Origin: Ochromonas danica
Taxonomy: Eukaryota > Sar > Chrysophyceae > Chromulinales > Chromulinaceae
Direction of reading: 5' to 3'
Assembly: GCA_015146655.1 (NCBI GenBank)
Contig: VKHL01000160.1
Coordinates: forward strand, 1-63,344
DNA: 63,344 nucleotides
The position numbers and the translations under genes were made by a program. The notes beneath the pieces were generated by a model. The model saw only the letters and a list, made by a program, of their open reading frames with translations. It was not told where the DNA came from and did not search any database. Shown here piece by piece: positions 24,322-33,311 of the stretch. Numbering within the stretch: position 1 is the stretch's first letter; the number at the start of each line of letters is the position of its first letter.

Positions 24322-25257
24322 CTACTCCATGGCCTGAACGAAGGCGATGGCTTCCCCGTAGCTCATGTAGCCTGGCCTGCTCCAAGCGAAGCCCTGAGCG
24401 TCTTCCAGGAAGAGTGCGAAGCTGTAGCCGAGCCCGCTGTCTGCCGCGGGGAAGAGCACCTCATGGGCAGAGCGGAAGTCCAAATACCTCTCCTCCTCCT
24501 TCTCCCGTCGCTGTTGGTCTTCTTCTTCCCGTGAAGAGCTTTGCTCCACTGCGGCCTCAAGTTGAGCAACGGTCGCGCCTCTGCAGAGGAAGGACTGGCT
24601 GATCTCCTGCAGGCGCTGCGGAGTGAGGAGGCTGTCGGCCTTGAAGACTTCGTTCGCCACCTCCTCCTCCTGAGCCACGAGCTGCTCTAGTGAGAGCTCA
24701 GACTCGCTCTCCTTGCGCAGCCAGGCGATCAAGCAGCCGCTGCTTTGCGGCAAGTCGCTGAGGGTCTGCAGGGAGAAGCCCGTGCCGCGAGAGAAAAGCG
24801 CGCGCAGGAGGTCGGCACGGTTGATGGACACCAACACATAGAGCCCGCCCACCTTCAGCGTGCGATTGACCTCCAGGATCAGCGGAGAGACGATGCCTTC
24901 GACGAGAATGGCGTCGAATGTGCCCTTGTCGAAGACGAAGTCGAACTCTCCGCTGCCCAGCAGCTCCTCCTCCTCCTGCTGCTGCTGCTCCTCCATCACA
25001 TCATGACGGACATACTGCACCTTAGAATGCGGAAAGCAAGCCTGCATGTGGAGAATGCATCCCTCGTCGTTGTCAGTGGAGAGGATGCGCTCATGGCTGC
25101 GGCCAAAGCGCTCGGCCAGTCTTTCCGAGAAAAGCGCCGTGCCGCAGCCCAGCACGAGTGAATGCAAAGCTGAGCCACGAGAGAGCTGCTCGACTGGCAA
25201 GAAGCTCTCGAGCTGCTCGAAGGAAGCAATCCAATCGTAGAAGCCTTCCTTGGCCAT
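24322..25257 (-). CDS. METTL13/EEF1AKMT4-like class I methyltransferase (311 aa)
   Basis: A single exon. The N-terminal YDWIASFEQL, motif I VLGCGTALFSERLAERF, the acidic TDNDEGC and FDFVFDKGTFDAILVEG are characteristic of the METTL13/EEF1A-KMT4/CSKMT group, which methylates protein lysines or N-termini. VNRTLKVGGLYVLVS follows the core. The C-terminal 120 residues are Glu/Gln-rich and do not match a known domain. The substrate is unknown. TTAAGTTAAC lies 26 bp upstream. Confidence 0.75.
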   Translation of the reverse strand: MAKEGFYDWIASFEQLESFLPVEQLSRGSALHSLVLGCGTALFSERLAERFGRSHERILSTDNDEGCILHMQACFPHSKVQYVRHDVMEEQQQQEEEELLGSGEFDFVFDKGTFDAILVEGIVSPLILEVNRTLKVGGLYVLVSINRADLLRALFSRGTGFSLQTLSDLPQSSGCLIAWLRKESESELSLEQLVAQEEEVANEVFKADSLLTPQRLQEISQSFLCRGATVAQLEAAVEQSSSREEEDQQRREKEEERYLDFRSAHEVLFPAADSGLGYSFALFLEDAQGFAWSRPGYMSYGEAIAFVQAME

Positions 25258-25434
25258 TCCATCACTGTCCTGTTAACTCTTATTAAGTTAACGAACTGTG
25301 ACAAGTTAATCTTCAACTGACAAGTTAAACCGTAAAGCACGGAGACGAGTTGATTTGTGTGTAAGAAATGTACAAAAATACACAAATGAGAAGAAGAAAG
25401 AGAGCACTACTTATCCAATAGCCAGCAGCCTTCA
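25258..25434. promoter_or_regulatory. Promoter region of the METTL-like gene with TTAAGTTAAC
   Basis: TTAAGTTAAC is at 25283-25292, with further CAAGTTAA words at 25302 and 25320, close to the minus-strand start. The rest is 3' sequence of the TRIM-like gene. Confidence 0.4.
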
Positions 25435-27042
25435 CTACCTCCGGGATCGCGGAGCAGTTCTCCTAATAATGAGCGCAGGCTGGCCATCTTCAGCCTTGCA
25501 TCGCTTGAAGGAAACCTTCCAATGAGGAGGACGCGTCTCGTCCACCAAGACTATGCGACCCAGCAAGACAGCTCTGTTCTCTCGGAGCCCTTCACCCACT
25601 ACCTCCTTCTCTTCCTCTTTCTTTGACTGTGGATTGAGAGGCAAGTGTCTGGTCTCGATGACAACGACTTGCGCTTGATCTGGATCTGCTTCATCGCGAA
25701 GCAAAGATTCGACACACGGATCGCTCGAAAGGCTTTCACTGCCTCTCCCCCCCACGTGTAGAGTGTAGAACACACCGGGAGGATGGCTATCACAAACTAT
25801 CGCAGGCTGTCCGCTGCCAGCTACTTCAACACCAAGTTGAAGAGCTCCCAAAGAGTCGTGAAGGTGTGAGAGAAGGCGGAGGTCGTCGTCCTCGAAGACT
25901 ATCTGCGGCAAGCGAAGCTCTGCCTTCAAGTCGTCAGCGCTGGCAGAGGCTTGGCCGTCAGCATTCAGAAGAAGTCCAGCCTCCTCGCAGAGATGCTCAA
26001 GCCGCGCCTCCAGCAGCTCTGCTGCGGCCACTAGATACATGCTGTCGTTCTCAGAGGGAGCCACCACAGTCGCGGGCGATGGCCGACTGTCTTCTGGCCG
26101 GACAGTGTTGGCGCGGAGATTGCTGCTAACGGAATGGGCGAAGCGTAACTCTTCCCAGGCATCTTGCAGGCGCTGCAATTGCTTAACAAGCGCCTCTCTC
26201 CTGCGGCTAACGGCTGCGCTGTACTGCGAGATGAGTTCTCTCTTGCGAGTGAGCAGCGAGGCCACGAGGCGGCGGACAGTCTCCTCCACCGCCTGCAGCT
26301 GCCGCTCCTCGGCACGGTCCAGCTCGTCTATTGTGTTGCGCACGTGCTCGACTTCTTTCTGCAAGGCCTGGCAGCGATCTTCGGCCTGCTGGATGGCCTG
26401 GTCGACAAGGCCGAGCAGCTCTTCTCTGGCGGTCTCGAAGTTGGCGAGAGAATGCTCGCGATGCCTCTCCATCGCCGCCTTGGCAGAGACCAGGTGTCCG
26501 CAGGTGTGACAATACAGGTCGCAGTCCTGCTGGGGAGTCTCCGGGCAGGGCGGCGGCGGGAAGCGGAAGAGGAAGCCGTGCACTCGCTCACTCAGCGCCT
26601 CGCGGAAGGTCCGCACCTCGTGGCGAGCCGTCTCCATGCTGAGGCGGTGGTCTTGGTGGTGGAAGTCGCAAAGCGGCGACGAGCAGGTGAAGCACCAGGA
26701 GACGGAGGCGATGGCATCGCGGCAGCGGCAGCAGAAGGCCATCGCCACCTCCGCGCTGACCACTTCCTTCAGAACGTTGAAGTCCAGCGGCAGATAGGTC
26801 ACGCCTCGCACTTTCTCGCGGTGGTGGCAGATGTAGCACTGGATCTGTCCGCGTCCGTCTCGCTCGAAGTGCTCCTGCAGGCAAGAGTGGCACAGGCTGT
26901 GCAGGCAAGGCAGCAGGCGAGGGATGGGGCTGAAGTCGAAGGCGTCCGACTCAAGCATGAAGCGTCTAGGCATCTCATAGTCTCGCCGACACTTCGGACA
27001 GGACAGCTCTGCCGCTGTCTTTGTCACTTGGAAAGATCTCAT
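25435..27042 (-). CDS. TRIM-like RING/B-box/coiled-coil protein (535 aa)
   Basis: A single exon. The RING starts at CPKC (about residue 15) and continues with LLPCLHSLCHSC and CYICHH. B-box-like Cys/His clusters follow (CCRCRDAIASVSWCFTCSSPLCDFHHQDH; then DLYCHTCGHLVS with HREH). A coiled coil of about 120 residues comes next (EELLGLVDQAIQQAEDRCQ onward), then a C-terminal region that is not recognisable as SPRY, NHL or filamin. The RING-B-box-coiled-coil order is the TRIM layout, so a ubiquitin E3 ligase is predicted. TRIM proteins are mainly known from animals. The upstream region has repeated GTGTTTATT words. Confidence 0.75.
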   Translation of the reverse strand: MRSFQVTKTAAELSCPKCRRDYEMPRRFMLESDAFDFSPIPRLLPCLHSLCHSCLQEHFERDGRGQIQCYICHHREKVRGVTYLPLDFNVLKEVVSAEVAMAFCCRCRDAIASVSWCFTCSSPLCDFHHQDHRLSMETARHEVRTFREALSERVHGFLFRFPPPPCPETPQQDCDLYCHTCGHLVSAKAAMERHREHSLANFETAREELLGLVDQAIQQAEDRCQALQKEVEHVRNTIDELDRAEERQLQAVEETVRRLVASLLTRKRELISQYSAAVSRRREALVKQLQRLQDAWEELRFAHSVSSNLRANTVRPEDSRPSPATVVAPSENDSMYLVAAAELLEARLEHLCEEAGLLLNADGQASASADDLKAELRLPQIVFEDDDLRLLSHLHDSLGALQLGVEVAGSGQPAIVCDSHPPGVFYTLHVGGRGSESLSSDPCVESLLRDEADPDQAQVVVIETRHLPLNPQSKKEEEKEVVGEGLRENRAVLLGRIVLVDETRPPHWKVSFKRCKAEDGQPALIIRRTAPRSRR

Positions 27043-27375
27043 ACTTACAGCACTGTGCCCTTCTGACTCTCACTGGGCAGTTTCAAAATGAAAAGCGCGT
27101 TTCTGATGACTTCTATAGTAGTTGTGTTTATTGGTGTGTTTATTAATGCGTTTATTGGTGTGTTTATTGAAATCCCTTATTGATGGATTAACAAGTTAGC
27201 TACAGTAGACGATGAGATTTAGGGGGAGGATTAGGATTAGAGTAAGGATAAGATGATCTTGTAAACAATCTCTGCAGTCTTGGAGAGCTCAATCTACTAG
27301 CCTTACTGTAATTCTATCTACACCAAGCGTTCAACTATTTACACTATGACTAAGAGCTGCTGCATTGCTATTCAG
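27043..27375. other. Spacer with GTGTTTATT direct repeats
   Basis: At about 27121-27170 the words GTTTATTGGTGTGTTTATT and GTTTATTGGTGTGTTTATTG repeat in direct order upstream of the TRIM-like gene. No gene seen. Confidence 0.4.
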
Positions 27376-28530
27376 TTAGTGATCGTGGCTCCCGCCGTTA
27401 ACACACGCCGCGATGATGAGAAGCGCTCCCAGCACGGCGTTCCAGCCAATGTGCTCGTGCAGGAGGAAGCAGGCGAAGAGAGTCGCGAAGATAGGCTCGA
27501 TAGTGTAAATGAGGGAGGCTTCTGAGGCAGTCACCACTTTCAACGCCTTCTGCTCGGAGAGCGCCGTCCACCCCGTGGCTATGAAGCCCTGGAAGAGCAG
27601 CAACAAGACGACCCAGGGCTTCTGCAGAAGTACCTGGCCAAGCACTTGCACCTCCGTCCAGTCACGAAGCTGTCCCTGCCATCGAGCCCAGCCGGCTGCA
27701 TAGAATGCTGTGGAGGTCAGCATGAGACTCGTGAGCACCTTCGTGTCCTTCGGATAGAGAGAAGCGAAGCGCTCTGAGCGCCAGAAGCACAGCGCGAAGC
27801 TGATCGGTGTGATCAACAGCAACGCATCTAGCCAGCTCGGCGCCTCCATGCCGCCCCACTCCAGAATTCCCGCCCCAAGCAGCGCGAGGAGAGAAGAGGC
27901 GAAGCGCGAGTGGCGCAGGCGCTGCCAGACAGAATCTCTGGACTTGCCGCCCTTTCCCTTCAGATCCCGTCTCGTGGCAGAGGGATAGAGGAAGCGCTCA
28001 AGAAGATCGAAGACAGGAGGCATGACGACCATGAGACTCGTGATCAGAGAGGCTTTACTGGCCGTGGAGAAGCTCAAGCCCACGGCCTGAGCCATGAAGC
28101 CCAGGCTGCACCACATGCCCAGCTCGAGGCCTGCCAGAACCACGCCTATATCACCTCTGAAGGTCACAAGAGAAGGCAGGAACATGATCGCGGCCAGCAG
28201 AAATCTGAGCATGAGCACGACCTCCCCAGTCAGGTGGTCCTGCAGCATCTTCACCGCCACGTAGCTGAAGCCATAGACGAGCGAGCACAGGGCCAAAGTA
28301 GACTTGGCAGTGACGGGTGACAGAGCTCTCTCCGACGTGTCGGTGTCGGGCGGCACAGCAGCTGCCTCTGAGAGAAGTGCCATCTTCTCCGCTGCTCGAG
28401 CAACAGAGTTGGCAGGCGAAGCATCGCTTCTCTTGGCTAGCCCCACTCTCTTCCCCATGCGTGAGGATCTGTCTGCAAGAAAGCAACTAATTACAAGAGC
28501 GAAGGTGAACAAAAGCGCCTGCAGATGCAT
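27376..28530 (-). CDS. EamA/DMT-family membrane transporter (384 aa)
   Basis: The first ATG in frame is at 28530 and opens a hydrophobic leader (MHLQALLFTFALVISCFLA), followed by a basic, Ser/Ala-rich segment that could be a targeting peptide. The body has about ten transmembrane helices in two EamA-like halves: LALCSLVYGFSYVAVKML near the first helix, ATGWTALSEQKALKVV and ASLIYTIEPIFATLFACFLL near the end. The drug/metabolite transporter superfamily exports metabolites or sugars; the substrate is unknown. Location in a plastid membrane is possible, but no Phe follows the leader, unlike SufD. Confidence 0.78.
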   Translation of the reverse strand: MHLQALLFTFALVISCFLADRSSRMGKRVGLAKRSDASPANSVARAAEKMALLSEAAAVPPDTDTSERALSPVTAKSTLALCSLVYGFSYVAVKMLQDHLTGEVVLMLRFLLAAIMFLPSLVTFRGDIGVVLAGLELGMWCSLGFMAQAVGLSFSTASKASLITSLMVVMPPVFDLLERFLYPSATRRDLKGKGGKSRDSVWQRLRHSRFASSLLALLGAGILEWGGMEAPSWLDALLLITPISFALCFWRSERFASLYPKDTKVLTSLMLTSTAFYAAGWARWQGQLRDWTEVQVLGQVLLQKPWVVLLLLFQGFIATGWTALSEQKALKVVTASEASLIYTIEPIFATLFACFLLHEHIGWNAVLGALLIIAACVNGGSHDH

Positions 28531-29218
28531 CCCAGCAGGTCTTGAGGTCTTGACGAGCCAATGGCCCACCGCCTCAACTTGGAAAAGTCAACTGCGAAAA
28601 GCTGGAAAACGAGCTCTTGAAGTCGAACAAACAGCTTCAGAAGTAACATTCTAAACTACCGCCTCTACTGGGTGCTGGGTGTGGTTCAACGGAAAGCTGT
28701 TTTTCAGAAAACGTGCTTCAAACCAACCATGAAAAACCCGATTCTGATGATTCACTCACGGACTCTGCTGTATAGTACTGTACTGTGCAGAGTAGGCTAT
28801 GGTGTGTACTGTGTGTATAGCTAACTAGTAACGTTACAGTAGACTACTCTAGTCTATAATGTACAGTACGGAGTATAGCAAGCGTAGTAAGTTACTCAAA
28901 CGGTATGGTATGTTCATGCTAATTCATGATACTGTACTCATAACTGTTGCAAGTGCAAGTCTAATGGACGTAAAGCACTACCTCTTAGCACTACCTCTTA
29001 GCACTACCTCTTAGCACTATGTATTAAGATAGACTATAAAGCCCTTTTCTCTATCTACAAAGTCATACAATGCTAAACTTCCTTTTCTTTACATCTCTTG
29101 CATTAGCGGGTGCCATGAGAAGTCAATCTAGTCTGCAACAAGTCTGTCAGTCTTCTATGATAGTGAAGGTCTTTAATACCATGTTGTCAACATCCACTGT
29201 TAACAATCGTCAGTCACC
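28531..29218. other. Spacer with a 13-bp minisatellite
   Basis: The left part is promoter for the transporter. The middle is full of TACTGTACTGT and TAGACTACTCTAGTCTA words (28770-28870). No gene supported. Confidence 0.35.
28974..29019. repeat. AGCACTACCTCTT minisatellite (3.5 copies)
   Basis: Three exact 13-bp units and a partial fourth. The core CACTACCTCT also appears inside the neighbouring SNF2 and DUF3883 genes. Confidence 0.9.
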
Positions 29219-32200
29219 TCAGAACAGCTGCTTGACTACACCCTCTACCTCTTCCTCTACCTCTACCTCTTGTTCTTGCGAGGGAAGCAGGCATAGGAAG
29301 CTGTCTCTGCGGTCTCTCTCTGCGAGGACAGGCTGTCGTCTCTTCGAGGCTGAGCAAGCCTTCACCTTCAGCTCGGCGACGCGGCCTTTGCCCATCGAAG
29401 AGGCAGAAGAAGCGCCTGCGAGGCGAGACCTTAGGCATGAAGAGCGAGCAGAAGGTGTGTGGTAGGTAGGAGGAGCAGGAGGAGCAGCTGCTGGCTCGAG
29501 GCGCAGGCTGTCCAGCAAGCGGTGCAGCTCGGCGTATTCCTCGTCGAGACTGACTGCGACGGTCAAGTCCTCCTTGAAGGGACTGGCGGCTGCGAGGGAA
29601 GGAGTCGCGGGAGAGAACAGAGTGGGGTTCAAGTAGTGTTGCCATTCCGCTCCTCCATCAAGAGGGGAGGAGGAGGAGGAGGTGGGGAGGAAGGTCGTGC
29701 TACCTCTCTTGCGCGCAGTCACATTGGCAGACTTGGGAGAGCGCATCCTCGTCGAACTTCTGTGAGAAGGTGAAGATACTGGACCCAGACTTGACACAGG
29801 AAGATCAAAACTATCAAGCGAAGCAGCAGTAGCAGGAGGAGGAGGAGGAGGAGGAGGTGCAACTAACAACGAACACACTTCAACTAGACAGAGCTTACCA
29901 TCCCACTCAGCCTCCTCCTCCTCCTCCTCCTCCACTACCTCTTGCACTGTCTCAGGTAGTGATTGTCTAGGTTGAGGTAGTGTAGATACTCCAGGCACTG
30001 CTACATCTTCCCACTCCGCTTCTTCCTCCTCTTCTGACGCCACTACTACCTCCTCCTCCTCCTCCTCCTCCTCCTCCACTACCTCTTGCACTGTCTCAGG
30101 TAGTGATTGTCTAGGTTGAGGTAGTGTAGATACTCCAGGCACTGCTACATCTTCCCACTCCGCTTCTTCCTCCTCTTCTGACGCCACTACTACCTCCTCC
30201 TCCTCCTCCTCCTCCTCCTCCACTACCTCTTGCACTGTCTCAGGTAGTGATTGTCTAGGTTGAGGTAGTGTAGATACTCCAGGCACTGCTACATCTTCCC
30301 ACTCCGCTTCTTCCTCCTCTTCTGACGCCACTACTACCTCCTCCTCCTCCTCCTCCTCCTCCTCCACTACCTCTTGCACTGTCTCAGGTAGTGATTGTCT
30401 AGGTTGAGGTAGTGTAGATACTCCAGGCACTGCTACATCTTCCCACTCCGCTTCTTCCTCCTCTTCTGACGCCACTACTACCTCCTCCTCCTCCTCCACT
30501 ACCTCTTGCACTGTCTCAGGTAGTGATTGTCTAGGTTGAGGTAGTGTAGATACTCCAGGCGCTGCTAGTCGTTCATGTTCTATGAAGGTTAGCTTCGATA
30601 GCAATCCCTCGCTACGACTAGCTCTGCAGTCTAATGGAGATGTAGCACTACCAAGCCATTCTTCCTCTTCCTCTTCCTCGATCTGTCGCATCTTCTTCGC
30701 GATCTTCTTATTGTTAAGAGAGGTAGAGGCCAGGGGTGGCGCAGGAGGAGGAGGAGGAGGGGGTAGGGGGGACTGGGTCAGGTCTATGACGAGTCGCTCT
30801 TTCTCGCCTTCGCCCTTCTTGTTGACGAGAAACAACTCATCGTGACGAGTCACTCCCTGCAGTCCATGCAGTCCACAGGTAGAGGTAGAGGTAGAAGAGG
30901 TAGTGGTAGAGGAAGGTAGCAGCAGGTGGTCTTCCTCGAGGTAGCGCAGGTCGGAGTGAAGCTTCGAGAAGATGCTGGGCGTCTTCATTGACGGCATGGT
31001 ATTCTCTTTCTCTGAGGCATCATGATGGCTTTGTTGTTCGTCTGTGTGGTCCAGTGCTAGCAGTTGCTTGAGGTCGCTCTGCCCCGCGAAGTACCGCCTC
31101 GTCTCGTCGCCGCGCTCGCTCACCGCGCGCAGTCCCTCTTTGAAGACTTGCTTCTCGTACACCTTCTGCTCCACACAGCCCGTGTGGATGAAGCGGTAGA
31201 CCAGCACGGGGCGAGTCTGTCCGATGCGGTAGGCGCGGTCCACTGCCTGGCTGTCCTCAGCAGGATTCCACGCTAAACACACATTAACGAGACACATTAG
31301 ATATGACATACTACAGTAGTACTACAAGTATGATGGAAACACATGATAGTAACAGAGACAATGACAATGACAACGACAGAGATGACAGAGATAGTCTGCG
31401 AGGCTTACAAGGATCGAAGATGATGACGCGGTCAGCGCCTGTCAAAGTGATGCCGAAGCCACAAGCTTTGGTCGTGAGCAGACACACTCGCGGCCCAGTG
31501 TAGCACTCCTCCTCCTCCTGCACCAACGGTCGATTGAACTCTTCGATGACCGCCTGCCTCTCTTTGTAGGTCGTCGACCCGTCAATGCGGCTGGAGGCGA
31601 TGCCGTAGTGCGCGAGGAGGCTCTGGATGAGGCGCAGCAGGATCTGAGACTGCGAGAAGACGAGCACTCGATGGTCTTCGCGCAGCAGCTGCCGCACCAT
31701 TTGCAGCAAAAGGCGCAGCTTGATCGACCCCTTCAGCAGGGAGTGAGCGTCGAGCAGAGCGTCGGGCAGGTCGCCTTCCTCCTCCTCCTCCTCCTCCTCG
31801 CCCTGCGATGAGTTAGCCTTCACAGTCAATCGCTGGAGATCGTTTGTTAGCTCGTCCACCTCATTGGCGCGACGGCCAGGCTGATCCTTCCTTTGCCCTC
31901 CTTTGGCCTTCGATCTCGAAATTTGAAGCAAAGCTGGGTGTCGGCAAAGCACTTTGAGCGTGTTGATGACTTCAACGGGGTAGGAGGTGCGCGTCAGAGC
32001 TGAGAGAGCGGCTGTGCTGCGCAGGTAGCGCCTGTACTCCTCCCGCTGCTGCGAGGACAGCGCCACCCAGACCACGAACTCCTTCTTGGGCGGCAGCTGG
32101 ACAGGCGCGTCTGCTTGGAGAAGGTGGTCCTTCTTCTTGCGCTGCAGGAGAAGAGGTCGGCAAAGTCGCAGGAGCAGTCGCATTGCCGCCTGCGCAGCCT

Positions 32201-33138
32201 CGCGCGTCTCTTGATTGGCGAGCGGGTCCTGCCCCTTGTGGATTGGCTCTGCAATGGTGGCATTGAAGTGGCGCAAACTGCCCAGACAACGCCCTTCCGT
32301 CGCCCAATTGAGCACAGCCCAGAAGTCTTGCAAATGGTTCTGGATGGGCGTGCCTGTTAGCAGCAGACGGTGGCGAGTGCGCAGGGAGTGCATGGCTTTG
32401 GACAGCTTCGTCTGAGGATTCTTTATCACGTGCCCCTCGTCCAGGATGGCGTAGTCCCACCTCCCTGCCGTGAACTCCTCCTCCATGGTAGTCACGAGTT
32501 GGTGTGAGGAGATGATGACGATGGGACGGTTGCCATCACTTGACAGCAGCGCGGCCTCCAGCAGCTTGACTCTCTTCTTCTTGGGCACCTCGGAGTTCAT
32601 CACCTCCACCACGCACTTTGGCAAGTGAGGAAGAATCACCTCCGTGACCTCTTTCTTCCACCCGGGCAGCACTGCCACGGGAGCGAGCACGAGGACGCGC
32701 GAAACTTCTCCGCGCAGCATGAGGCCAGTGAGCAGAGCGCACACTTGGAAGGTCTGCATTAGACATGAGACAGAGACGAGACAGCCATGAGACAGACATG
32801 AGACAGAGATGAGATGACAGGGAAGACAGAGCAGCCGTTACCTTGCCCATGCCCATGTCGTCTCCCAGGACTCCTCCAGAGTTGCTTCGAAAGAGTTGGT
32901 ACATCCAGTCCACGCCAACCTTCTGGTGAGGGTACAGGCGCTCTATTAGATTCTGCGGCAGCGCTAGTGGCTCGTGGGGAGTGCTAGTAGCTCCTATGTC
33001 GTCGAAGTGCTGCAGGTTGTTGCTGGTGTTGTTGTCCTGCGGATGTTTCCCAACAAGCGAATGGCTGGAAGGCCTTTTGAGGGGCGGCCGAGGAATGCGA
33101 TCACTCGACAACATGACTACTTTCTCCTGGCGTTTCAT
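29219..33138 (-). CDS. SNF2-family helicase of the CSB/ERCC6L type with Glu-rich repeat tail (1,231 aa)
   Basis: Three exons: 33138-32842, 32753-31409 and 31272-29219. The first junction falls directly after the Walker A lysine (GDDMGMGK|T). The ATPase has LYPHQKVGVDWMYQLF, the DEGH box (AILDEGHVIKN), TGTPIQNHLQDFW, then LLTTKACGFGITLTGADRV and, across the second junction, FDPSWNPAEDSQAVDRAYR. DEGH and the arrangement fit the ERCC6/ERCC6L branch of nuclear DNA translocases, acting on chromatin, repair or chromosome segregation; which one is unsure. The C-terminal 600 residues are low-complexity and hold five 44-48 residue tandem units rich in Glu, plus Ser/Pro-rich sequence. No other domain is evident in the tail. 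Confidence 0.88.
29908..30560 (-). repeat. 144-bp coding minisatellite in the SNF2 gene
   Basis: Copies of CTCAGGTAGTGATTGTCTAG start at 29951, 30095, 30239, 30383 and 30515: spacing 144, 144, 144 and 132 bp. Each unit encodes 48 residues beginning PGVSTLPQPRQSLPETVQEV, followed by a Glu run, VVVAS, five Glu and AEWEDVA. The 132-bp unit lacks four Glu codons. The copies look almost identical at DNA level, so the array is recent or homogenised. Confidence 0.95.
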
Positions 33139-33311
33139 GATGTGTTATCATGCAAAAGACAAAGAACAGGCCCAGTCTAGTACTGTAGATGACCTCACGA
33201 TTTCGATTTTAACGTCCACTTCCACTTCGCCATAAAGCCAGCGGGTAAAAGTCTGCGCAAAGTGGTAAAATAGGTAAAACTGGCAAAACCTGTGGGCTTC
33301 GCTTCACTGCG
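33139..33311. promoter_or_regulatory. Bidirectional promoter region (SNF2 / DUF3883)
   Basis: This 173-bp spacer separates two divergent start codons and includes TAGTACTGTAGATG and TTTCGATTTTAACG words. No TTAAGTTAA. Promoter role inferred from position. Confidence 0.35.

Noticed and set aside
28974-29019. Short direct repeats as a CRISPR array
   Set aside because: The units are head-to-tail with no spacers, in a eukaryotic chromosome.
29070-29465. Plus-strand frame starting MLNFLFFTSLALAGAM as a small secreted protein
   Set aside because: Most of it is antisense to the SNF2 3' coding sequence and has no coding-like conservation pattern.
30582-30845. Plus-strand Ser-rich frame inside the SNF2 tail
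   Set aside because: It is the complement of Glu-rich codons (CTC/TCC runs), a composition artefact.
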